Source: Roseimicrobium gellanilyticum | GTDB taxonomy: Bacteria; Verrucomicrobiota; Verrucomicrobiia; Verrucomicrobiales; Verrucomicrobiaceae | Assembly (NCBI RefSeq): GCF_003315205.1 | Contig: NZ_QNRR01000002.1 | Location: 1,094,857 to 1,158,856 of the forward strand | Reading direction: 5' to 3' | Length of the DNA stretch: 64,000 nucleotides | In this document: positions 48,201 to 53,350 of the stretch, piece after piece | Layout: every line of letters starts with the position of its first letter | How positions within the stretch are numbered: position 1 is the first letter of the stretch | Translations under genes and position numbers: made by a program | The notes under the pieces: generated by a model | Told to the model about the DNA's origin: nothing | What the model saw: the letters and a program-made list of their open reading frames with translations, nothing else | Databases searched by the model: none

Positions 48201-48460
48201 TTGAGGAGGAGGGACTGGCAGAGCAGACCCTGGCCGCACTCGATGCCGTGCTCGCCGAAGTAGGTGGCAACCAATCCCTGCGCAATCCGGCGCTCATCCG
48301 CAAAGCCGAGACGCTGGACAACATGGGGAGGAATGCCGAGGCCATGAAGGTGCTGGAAGGAATGGACATCGCGAAACTCCCTGTGGGTCTGCGCCTCCAA
48401 GTCGAACGGCTTCAGCGAAAAGAGCAGGAAGCTGCCAAGAAAGCGGCGGCTAAGCAGTAA
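39254..48460 (+). CDS. Giant secreted TPR protein, second copy
   Basis: A 3,068-residue homologue of the preceding protein, with the same order of parts: signal peptide, Pro/Ala linker, the element YHEMLLRRPQTGVVFDRF, then a very long series of TPR-like helix pairs (for example LALYFSRRGQDAPALKAYER and VEVNPLEEQAKALRA-like units), the central atypical segment and a Trp-rich stretch (NWNGWTPRSQL) about residue 2290. It differs in a Ser/Thr-rich low-complexity loop around residue 1500. Sequence identity is modest, so this is an old duplication. Start: ATG 39254 precedes the signal peptide; ATG 39179 is in frame 25 codons upstream and cannot be excluded. A hairpin follows the stop. Confidence 0.8.
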   Translation: MRATVPPRSGSWFGSKCFSRTVPAALALVLPLTAELSAQAPAPTPAKEPAVPAPAPAKTVSMPTEVVRYHEMLLRRPQTGVVFDRFYDTWLGLGSADEMKAFLEKRAGDPAAKAADHLVLALYFSRRGQDAPALKAYERALELEPKNAFAWADRAKLEARMQDIEGALKSLDQGIAAKPEATLLQELSKQRARHLLRLGRNEEALKAFRDMVAAQPDDVDLAEEVVYIQMEEGLPEEAAKGVEALITRTKDAYQKVVRLLLLGDIRQKLGHRDDAVNAYEDALELAGKDTWVEGEVLARIEQSFRREDDLDGLAKKLEELAKADPARVRLSQRHAQVLADLGKADDAIKVYQDLLARTPGQQSVREGFLNLLESADKLPEAIEQAKALRAQLSGDKEWIIRLAVLQHRAKDDTAAQSTLNEYLAVNGTGESDRLRVARLLETWDLIDPAKAAYEALVKAHADSVSAREAQAQFLHRIDERDAALAIWRDIAAKGTLEDALQVGQALGARMEHNVALEVLSARIATSPGEPRLLAALCTAAAGAKEFAKAIPWARERVKLARDVTEVEESVKAASMIIRNAGTHEALAKEIAALPSPTAAERCLLAELRESMKDHAGADAALTALTGPDEALGLQQQVRLFQGRQEWIRAAATMAKLIGLPDGRTSANVQKLVDLHQRAGQTNEALNWIAEWKKLSPGAVTPWTTESRLLSDAGRADDAIKVLREAYRKFSDNPDLAASFGDQLIAAGQTNEAMDIFEAWYEKTEDVPGKMRWAGSLARAAASGGNTSQLVDRFRERQKKNRQSVVPWIALAEIHRATGNTEGRRAAIMEAANLRPQDLELLLELARLQEEDGLWKEALATLETARPLDKASKVRERQAAIHLRYGDENLGYRILFELAGGDQMDARGIERMADGIAARGEWERVIEFLEPLATKHPKDYRLRFLQAVALEEAGREKDATQIFITLLQPMEELPGVVVPPGGVSGTGRNPYQDQMLNAMPPGLTGFIEMNQTWHMAYRYRQSRNSGSYISYAFPGMPTSSGFVTLPPFALTAPSYAAVHLISLAQNLKDAEKTELATRLKRMDMSEAEMFVHLQWDPQRGGVVVDEDWLKAHPDEDAALAWWVMNSMSRMTSMGSADSEALLRKAFDRFQKRYPGLAAQSAFASRGSSTNEGKALYTEGLKYVNSLEKMDLVCVQSVFNQLQLQLQRGGELSPLSDEEEASLIALVKKHIRASTDKNDVMRPWMMSSLGRMLAEKGKWDDAVELAQADQDAFEQSAGGGPNQQFQQIQRMYYGQGGAVVTAMQFPAKHLKVSQTALGVMAPSLGGYMFSPQGDSSIGEETPRNEPMLKSAVKLTNDALRNIALLAGGDRDSFSKFVEAKAKAEPENPGPILLAAWYAQQSQDYPKAIQWMQKALALTLDADDRLMVENALLHNAAASQTNKGGKPDPAMTAELLDAAKELAKRQSRNTSLSMNQKQNLARAMDSLGLSKEAAQLRTVPKVAGSSGSSSRSSYTSSNISSTQSTPSTVEQLANKNQRDAAAREAVKLLRTVVPELFTTNAEYAASRADELLKIVKKLELAPDILKSADPGDSASMRRKLEFAGLNELLGREKEARDLYEAVLVAAPRTTEAQVRMISLLSTSDSDAAAQRILELKQGTPLATVLQNLVQTMQNSSGRGGLSRRIAAARTFTAVLEKLASGGTKFPPDVSLPYMAGASRSIGQAHYGNNSDDGTERDPRLPDLYSATLYDGTHRSKEEVAGMNSAKGKERREAHDALCRAMMKVPELAEDGFSALASLTIAEKQDFAQLKESATACLKLTNDPANRRRIENARSQYGYSYSSGGSERLWQPKPAEFLIYAAWKEGAEERLEKEIYPLVAGNADTSKQTPQLVSAKAFAKLWFGKPEEFTTAADDWAKVGSSRNSMNQMTWLWFSDGGYMENLLRFAVERKLEVNLDDWMIAKIKGSFRENNHLDLDCIQPWLRLEAGKKGTPVVVAFIEKLGDNLFGDAEGRRKATQDFVSQRYGGTSSQRQNAKAYSYGQFIDGLLQEDGVPGAALTVMITEKWLETPAAAQQIKYRLDDDGVLNDSKALSLVLSLPPFGAEAAEFRAYTTKDRYVPTVLGGLLSEIRKRDKLRTEILEHLKQSPTRTFGTQLSIASLEQKHDAELIAFVTARRDELTKLSTPAQDELREVLKQVWPALQRPENMPQERQEVLRPLFAAEMKSLAERRAMVLTANTLEELKMEDRPFFDFLRGEFVKLAQEGKDDDAVQLFEKGCTLIEKKMAAKGWDDGQNWNGWTPRSQLADAIMDWRTGWDLVRLGVRLYNTDTTGKLQHPGHPNSNQWNKTVQDSWKREGGYWRPETALHVTLSRINGNLKGQNSAILMPMLANLVAQMPLRLRGGVVTWAEGEGAKKPYAALSKHLAVAARFQNFTSPGKKVVLGADGKRPEDPAMPSMRQEDWDYLLGVMEDASLNPRVRLALANWICHYGREEVDSRMVYATVRLSVEGLRNSWAHSAYHLASAVRCFNQEPANEAWKALAKDVWDAWVVRNARNQESSRMGRAYDPAETAVFAMWELAVRAREKSWQSRLRTEFRTTLDDSYLTFAAMARQEDFEGATEFLRAQWKDLTQWIPFYDSLDTASNDNNQAEGVATMLNTTARDKFLVACKDPELAELGRIFMDVGNDPPQGYRERFSGPPDYRARRDLAAEAFRPEVIKDDAMRARATGWLFGASAANDKTAPVVAALASKVDVKALPSQNESQKMRWQILMPLLDSHNKALTGDCKAFDTFYETVHQHSGWDEWLRDNIKEYSGRMVLSRTRLFWRSQPPAKASDMLPLTDTILKSYASNDDTQIGDAIGVRTAIYLYDGDLEGLANWRKSLSKEHAAQFVDRYRTQSSLFITLGDLCGRNPKVRLPLERRLALVEAAVKDEWTQKIARTNPGASFKMPILTGKTNLLSKPELIEHGMKIARLIPREGRSFYEMADWFEEEGLAEQTLAALDAVLAEVGGNQSLRNPALIRKAETLDNMGRNAEAMKVLEGMDIAKLPVGLRLQVERLQRKEQEAAKKAAAKQ

Positions 48461-48490
48461 TGCGTAAGTGAAGAAAAAAATGTGAATGAA

Positions 48491-48529
48491 CCAGCCCCAA
48501 GGTCCGTCGAAGCAGGACGTTGGGGCTGG
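48491..48529. terminator. Hairpin after the giant TPR genes
   Basis: A 15-bp stem with one mismatch (CCAGCCCCAAGGTCC, 48491-48505, against GGACGTTGGGGCTGG, 48515-48529), 30 bases after the stop codon. There is an A-rich stretch upstream but no T run downstream on the plus strand, so this could be a weak or factor-assisted terminator. It separates the TPR pair from the following cluster. Confidence 0.55.
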
Positions 48530-48662
48530 TGAGCCCCACCTGAAGCCCGGATTGTAAAATTTCCGCAAAAGTACCGCGAGTCGTTTCCCGCCTTGCCGCC
48601 GTGAGGTTCATCTGGTATTTCTAACCATCTCGTAATAAAAACCGAGCAATCCAAAGAACGCC

Positions 48663-50327
48663 ATGGCAGCCCACGATCGCATTGCCTTGTTCATTGCCAC
48701 AGTTCGCGCCCGGCTTGAGCAGGCGCGAGGTGTCCGGCTCTTCTCCATCATCCTCCTGGCGGTCCTGATCGCGCTCACGGGGTGGTGCCTGTTGTGGGTG
48801 TTGCAAGGGTATGCCGTGCCTCGCATGGGCTACCTGATCGCGACCCTGGCAGTGCCAGCGCTGGCCATTGCCGCCTGGATGATTCGCCGCACGACCGAGG
48901 CCAGAGCCGCACATGTGGCGGACGACCATTTCGGCCTGAAGGATTCGCTGACCTCCTACCTCGGCTTCAGCCGGGAGCACCGCGAGGGTGAGCTCTACGC
49001 CTTGCAGGCGGTGCAGACCGCCGAGCGCGTGCAGGCCCTGGATGCCCGCTCCATCTCGCTGGCCTGGCCACGCCGGCTGCTCTCCATCTCGGCCATCCTG
49101 CTGGTGGCCTGCGTCGCCATGGGTTTCCGGAAAGCCACGCCCTTCGTGATGGAGAAGCTGGCTCTCGAAGTGGAGACCACCAAGAAGACCGAGGAGATCA
49201 ACAAGGAGCTCGAAGAGGAAGTGGAAGAGCTCATCAAGAACGCGTCCGAAGATGAGAAGGAACTGCTGAAGCCCGACGAATGGCGTCAGTGGGTGAAGGA
49301 ACTCAAGGAGACCAAGGACCAGAAGGAAGCGATGCGGCAGTACGCGGAGCTGGAGCGCAAGCTGCAGGAGGCCGCCCAGAAGCTCAGCCAGCGTGAGCAG
49401 GAACACCTTCTCGCGAAAGCTGGTGAGGAACTGAAGCAGGAAGCCGAGCTGCGTGAAGTAGGCCGCAAGCTGGAGGAGAAGAACTACCGCGATGCCGCCG
49501 CCGACCTCCAGAAGATGGAGCTCAAGGCGGACGTGACAAAACCTGACGAGGCGCGCAAGGAACTCGCGAAGCTGAAGGCTGCCGCGCAACGCATGGCCGC
49601 GGCCGCACGCAACTTCCAACAGCGCACGGGCAAGCAGGGCAACGGCAACAAGAGCTCCCAGTCCCAAAGCAACCCGAACAACAACGGCCAGTCCGGGCAG
49701 CAGAGCCAGGCGGAAGGCCAGCAGGGCGAAAGCTCCCAATCCTCCATGGACCAGCAGATGGCCTCGCTAGACGAAGCCATGCAGCAGTATGAAAAGGCGC
49801 TGAGCCAGAAGCAGAGCGAGAGCCAGTGCAAGAGCGGTCAGAAGAACGCCAACCAGAAGCTGGGCCAGCTCTGCCAGAGCATGTGCAAGTCTGCCGGTCA
49901 GCGCGACCTGATGAAGAAGCTCATGAAGCTGGGTCAGTGCGCGGGCCAGTGCCAAGGCTACCTGGGCAACAAGGAATGCCAGTCACTCGCCCAGTGCATG
50001 GGCAACAAGCCCGGCGGCAAGAAGGCCGGCTGGGGCAGTGTGGAATCCCGCCGCGCCGAAAGCGAACCAACGATGGACAATGGCAACCGCGACCAGCTCG
50101 AGGGCATCAAGGGCAGTGGTCCGGCGAATACCAGCATCGAAGCCGCAGACAGCGGCACCGGCACGGCCACGCGTCAGGTGAAAGCCACGGAGCGCGAATG
50201 GAAACGCCAGCTTGAGTCCTTCATCCAACGCGAAGACGTTCCCGCCGAAGTGAAAGAAGGCGTGAAGGAATACTTCAAGGGCATCCAGGAGGTGGGCGCG
50301 GAGAAGAAGACTGAAGCCCAGAAGTAG
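48663..50327 (+). CDS. Coiled-coil membrane protein with a Cys-rich segment
   Basis: A 554-residue protein. Three hydrophobic segments lie near the N-terminus (about 25-47, 52-73 and 135-157), then a long charged coiled coil (about 165-320, Glu/Lys-rich, for example INKELEEEVEELIKNASEDE). A Gln/Asn/Ser/Gly-rich linker (about 325-365) follows. Residues 389-445 hold seven Cys with the pattern C...C-x3-C...C-x3-C...C...C. The C-terminus is charged. It resembles the large membrane proteins found next to MoxR genes in some Planctomycetes and Verrucomicrobia. It lies upstream of moxR on the same strand, separated by a repeat relic. I infer a role as an envelope partner in this cluster. Whether the Cys form disulfides or bind metal is unknown. 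Confidence 0.7.
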   Translation: MAAHDRIALFIATVRARLEQARGVRLFSIILLAVLIALTGWCLLWVLQGYAVPRMGYLIATLAVPALAIAAWMIRRTTEARAAHVADDHFGLKDSLTSYLGFSREHREGELYALQAVQTAERVQALDARSISLAWPRRLLSISAILLVACVAMGFRKATPFVMEKLALEVETTKKTEEINKELEEEVEELIKNASEDEKELLKPDEWRQWVKELKETKDQKEAMRQYAELERKLQEAAQKLSQREQEHLLAKAGEELKQEAELREVGRKLEEKNYRDAAADLQKMELKADVTKPDEARKELAKLKAAAQRMAAAARNFQQRTGKQGNGNKSSQSQSNPNNNGQSGQQSQAEGQQGESSQSSMDQQMASLDEAMQQYEKALSQKQSESQCKSGQKNANQKLGQLCQSMCKSAGQRDLMKKLMKLGQCAGQCQGYLGNKECQSLAQCMGNKPGGKKAGWGSVESRRAESEPTMDNGNRDQLEGIKGSGPANTSIEAADSGTGTATRQVKATEREWKRQLESFIQREDVPAEVKEGVKEYFKGIQEVGAEKKTEAQK

Positions 50328-50380
50328 GGCGGCTGGAGTGGGTGGAATGGGTTGTTGGAGCGCTTGGCCAGTTCGAGCCA

Positions 50381-50517
50381 AGTAATCAGTAGGTCAGTGT
50401 CCAGTAATCAGAAATGAAGTCCAACTCCATGACCCTCTGCCCCCTTCGAACACACCAACAGGCTCTGAAATCACTGCCTTCTGAACACTGATTACTGTTT
50501 ACTGAACACTGGTTACT
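50381..50517. repeat. Gene-less inverted-repeat element upstream of moxR
   Basis: A 137-base unit bounded by related inverted ends: AGTAATCAGTAGGTCAGTG (from 50381) on the left and, on the right, the complement of TTACTGAACACTGGTTACT, ending at 50517. The ends contain repeated CAGTAATCAG / CAGTGTTCAG blocks identical in kind to the terminal repeats of the 52781-53345 element. The 69-base interior has no coding capacity. It looks like a deletion derivative or non-autonomous relative. Confidence 0.65.
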
Positions 50518-50550
50518 TCTTGCCACTCCCACCACATCAAGTCTCCCGCA

Positions 50551-51546
50551 ATGTCTCTCCCCCACCCTCCCGATACCAAGGCTGCTGTTTCCCATTTCCA
50601 CGACTCGTTTAACAAGCTCCGAAGCGAAGTCTCGAAGTTCATCGTTGGGCAGAAGGACATCATCGACAGTGTGCTCACCGCCGTGGTGTGTGGAGGCCAC
50701 GTACTCCTGGAAGGTGTGCCAGGCCTGGGCAAGACGGCGCTGGTGAATACGCTGGCGCGTGCCCTGCACCTGAAGTTCCAGCGCATCCAGTTCACGCCTG
50801 ACCTGCTCCCTGCCGATATCGTGGGCACGCAGATCCTCGTGGAGAAGGATGGCAAGAAGGTCTTCGAATTCCAGCCCGGCCCCGTCTTCTGCAATGTGCT
50901 GCTGGCGGATGAAATCAACCGCGCCACGCCGAAGACACAGTCCGCGCTGCTGGAGACCATGCAGGAGAAGTCCGTCACCGTGGCGGGCTCCACGCACAAG
51001 CTCGACAAGCCTTTCTTCGTGCTGGCAACGCAGAACCCCATCGAGCAAGATGGCACCTATCCGCTGCCGGAAGCACAGCTCGACCGCTTCTTCTTCAAGC
51101 TCTTCGTCCCCGTGCCGAATCACGCGGACTTCGTGGAAATCCTCAATCGCACTGGCGGCGTGGAACTGCCCGCCATCAGCGCAGTGGCCAACGGTGACGA
51201 CGTGCTTAAGATGGGTCAACTCGTTCGTGAAGTGCCGGTGGAAGCCTCGGTGCAGGACTACCTGGTGCGGGTGGTGCGCGCCACGCATCCCTCGGATGCA
51301 CAGGCCACGGACCGCGTGAAGAAGTATGTGCGCCACGGGTCCTCCCCGCGCGGTGCGCAGACCATCCTCGCCGCAGCCCGTGTGCATGCCCTGCTGGATG
51401 ACCGCTATCACGTCGCGCGTGAGGACATCGCCAAGGCCGCCATCCCGGCCCTGCGCCACCGCATTCTCCTCTCCTTCGAAGGTGAAGCCGAGGGCGTGAA
51501 GACGGATGAAGTCATCGCCGACGTGCTGGCCAAGGTGAAGGAATAG
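50551..51546 (+). CDS. moxR: MoxR-family AAA+ ATPase
   Basis: A 331-residue AAA+ protein. The Walker A motif is GVPGLGKTAL, the Walker B motif is LLADEINRATP, sensor 1 is seen in FFVLATQNPIEQDGTYPLPE, the arginine-finger region is PLPEAQLDRF, and the C-terminal lid contains HGSSPRGAQTILAAAR. MoxR proteins are chaperone-like and pair with VWA proteins to insert metals or assemble complexes in the envelope. Its cluster partners (DUF58 and two VWA proteins downstream) fit this role. Length is normal. Confidence 0.95.
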   Translation: MSLPHPPDTKAAVSHFHDSFNKLRSEVSKFIVGQKDIIDSVLTAVVCGGHVLLEGVPGLGKTALVNTLARALHLKFQRIQFTPDLLPADIVGTQILVEKDGKKVFEFQPGPVFCNVLLADEINRATPKTQSALLETMQEKSVTVAGSTHKLDKPFFVLATQNPIEQDGTYPLPEAQLDRFFFKLFVPVPNHADFVEILNRTGGVELPAISAVANGDDVLKMGQLVREVPVEASVQDYLVRVVRATHPSDAQATDRVKKYVRHGSSPRGAQTILAAARVHALLDDRYHVAREDIAKAAIPALRHRILLSFEGEAEGVKTDEVIADVLAKVKE

Positions 51547-51564
51547 GCATCAGCGAGGGGCGGT

Positions 51565-51879
51565 ATGAACACCTACTTGCAGAAGCGCTGGAGTGGAAGC
51601 GTCACGAATCCGTCTGAGTCAGACATGCGAACTGCACTGGCTGAGCTCAGCACGCACGATCCTGAACATCCTGATTGCTGGCTGTCTGATGAGAATGGCT
51701 GGACCATTTCAACAAACGAAGCCGGTACGATCGTCCTCGAAAATGCCGAAACCGACGAGGGTCCATGGCACATTCCGAACTCCGATACAGACATGGTGCT
51801 GACTCTCTGGAAGCACCTCAGCGCTGGTGAAATGGAATTGGTGAGATCGCATCCCTGGAAAAGCGGTTATCAGCCCTAA
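51565..51879 (+). CDS. Small hypothetical protein, possibly Imm1-like
   Basis: A 104-residue acidic, soluble protein with no signal or membrane segment. The N-terminal pattern NPSESDMRTALAELSTHDPE and the following WLSDENGWTISTNEAG resemble the Imm1-type immunity protein layout (an N-terminal P-S-x-x-D-x-x-x-A-L-x-x-L helix, then a W-L-S-D strand). The match is by eye and tentative. It starts 18 bases after moxR and 35 bases before the DUF58 gene, with a reasonable GAGGGG site before its ATG. An immunity-like gene inside a MoxR cluster would be odd, so it may be an insertion. Confidence 0.6.
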   Translation: MNTYLQKRWSGSVTNPSESDMRTALAELSTHDPEHPDCWLSDENGWTISTNEAGTIVLENAETDEGPWHIPNSDTDMVLTLWKHLSAGEMELVRSHPWKSGYQP

Positions 51880-51914
51880 CGCATTGCCACCGGCCTCCTG
51901 CCCAAATCCTCCTC

Positions 51915-52778
51915 ATGCTTACAGACCCCGCCTTCATCCGCCGCCTAGAGTCGCTCTACCTTCTGGCACGGAAGATTCTTGGCGGCTCCCTGCAGGCGGA
52001 TCGTCGCAGCACGAAGAAGGGCGCCGGCATCACCTTCGCCGACTATGCGCAGTACTCGCTGGGCGATGACTACCGCTCCATCGACTGGCGCGTGTATGCA
52101 AAGTTCGAGTCACTGCTCATCAAGCTCTTCGAACTCGAAGAAGACGCCACCATCTACCTGCTGATTGATTGCAGTCCCTCGATGGCGAGCAAGCAGCAGT
52201 ATGCGAAGGAACTCACCGCAGCGCTCGGCTACATCGCACTGAATACGCTCGACCGTCTCGCGGTGTATGGGCTGGCGGACAAGCTGCGACCGCTCTTTGA
52301 CCCTACGCGTGGGCGCAATCAAGTCATCCCGTTCCTGCGCTCCCTCGATGCCGCGCCCTCATTTGGCGTAGACACGGACCTGACGGCCTGTGCGCGAGAG
52401 TTCGAGGCGAGGCATCGGCGCAAAGGTCTCGTGTGTGTCATCTCGGATTTTCTTTTCCCTGGCGGCTACGAAGAAGGCCTGAGCCGCTTGCAGTGGCACA
52501 AGCACGAGGTCTTCTGCTTGCAAACGCTGGACGACAACGACCTGAAGTGCGCATGGAAGGGCGATGTAACCCTGGAGTGTGTGGAAACGGGAGCCTCGCA
52601 GAAAGTCACCGTGTCTCCACGTGAAGCGAAGATGTACGAAGAAGCCGTCGCGGAATGGAATGCTGGATTGCAGCGCACGTGCGCGAAGCGGGGTCTTGGC
52701 TTTGTGAGCACCACGACGGAGCGGCCATTTGATGAAGTGATTCAGGATCTTCTGAGACGAGGGGGATTGGTCGGATAA
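51915..52778 (+). CDS. DUF58 (VWA-like) protein
   Basis: A 287-residue protein of the DUF58 family. The typical opening LESLYLLARKILGGSLQADRR is followed by ITFADYAQYSLGDDYRSIDW and the VWA-like DCSPSMASKQQYAKE (MIDAS motif D-x-S-x-S). DUF58 proteins stand downstream of moxR in nearly all MoxR operons and are thought to be ATPase partners. Downstream is the inserted element that separates it from the batA-like gene. Only two bases lie between its stop and the element. Confidence 0.92.
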   Translation: MLTDPAFIRRLESLYLLARKILGGSLQADRRSTKKGAGITFADYAQYSLGDDYRSIDWRVYAKFESLLIKLFELEEDATIYLLIDCSPSMASKQQYAKELTAALGYIALNTLDRLAVYGLADKLRPLFDPTRGRNQVIPFLRSLDAAPSFGVDTDLTACAREFEARHRRKGLVCVISDFLFPGGYEEGLSRLQWHKHEVFCLQTLDDNDLKCAWKGDVTLECVETGASQKVTVSPREAKMYEEAVAEWNAGLQRTCAKRGLGFVSTTTERPFDEVIQDLLRRGGLVG

Positions 52779-52780
52779 GG

Positions 52781-53345
52781 AGTAAACAGTAATCAGTGTT
52801 CAGTAATCAGAAGCATCTCTAAATTCTATGGAACTGGAATATGCGCGCAGCTTTCATGAACTGGTGGTCTACCAGAAGGCGCGATTGTTGCAGAAGGAGG
52901 TTTTGGACTTGTCTCGTGGGTTTCCAGATTTCGAGCGCTACGGCCTTACGGATCAAATACGGAGAGCTTCGCGTTCCATCGGAGGCCAGATTGCGGAAGG
53001 CTGGGCGAAGCGAGCCTACCCGCGCCACTTTGTCAGCAAGCTAACAGATGCCGACGGAGAACAGCTTGAAACGCAGCACTGGCTCATCACCTCAGTAGAT
53101 TCGCAATACGTCTCCCGGGAGACCGCTGCGCCATTTTATCAACTCTGTCTGGAGATTGGTCGCATGCTTGGCAAGATGATCCTGCGTCACAAGGATTTCT
53201 GCCAACCTAGTTCAGCCATCCTTCGGGAAGACTTCGAAGAATTTTTTGCACCCTACAATCCTAATCATCATCCCCTAAACGCAATCAATCTAGAGTTCTC
53301 CTCCACCATCTCATACTGATTACTGAACACTGGTTACTGCTTACT
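52781..53345. mobile_element. Inverted-repeat-bounded element carrying a four-helix-bundle gene
   Basis: A 565-base unit bounded by 30-base terminal inverted repeats (52781-52810 and 53316-53345) that match at 28 of 30 positions. Each end has repeated CAGTAATCAG/CAGTGTTCAG blocks. The only gene is the four-helix-bundle gene, whose stop codon lies inside the right end. The hexamer TCGGAT occurs just outside both ends (52771-52776 and 53347-53352), a possible target duplication, although 4 bases and 1 base separate it from the repeats. No transposase is present, so any movement would need enzymes in trans. Confidence 0.75.
52828..53319 (+). CDS. Four-helix-bundle protein (S23 / 23S rRNA intervening-sequence family)
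   Basis: A 163-residue protein of the four-helix-bundle family. The N-terminal FHELVVYQKARLLQKEVLDL and DLSRGFPDFERYGLTDQIRR, ASRSIGGQIAEGWAKR, and a C-terminal helical region all fit the family pattern. These proteins are named from open frames in intervening sequences of 23S rRNA, and related frames occur between genes elsewhere; their function is unclear. Here it is the cargo of the inverted-repeat element. The C-terminal 35 residues (SSAILREDFEEFFAPYNPNH onwards) look unusual and end within the terminal repeat. Confidence 0.85.
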   Translation: MELEYARSFHELVVYQKARLLQKEVLDLSRGFPDFERYGLTDQIRRASRSIGGQIAEGWAKRAYPRHFVSKLTDADGEQLETQHWLITSVDSQYVSRETAAPFYQLCLEIGRMLGKMILRHKDFCQPSSAILREDFEEFFAPYNPNHHPLNAINLEFSSTISY

Positions 53346-53350
53346 TTCGG

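Noticed and set aside
46913-48568. 551-codon minus-strand open frame over the end of the second giant TPR gene
   Set aside because: Antisense shadow; no support from motifs or start context.
50381-53345. Repeated CAGTAATCAG blocks as a CRISPR array
   Set aside because: The blocks form inverted ends of two elements with no regular repeat-spacer structure and no cas genes nearby.
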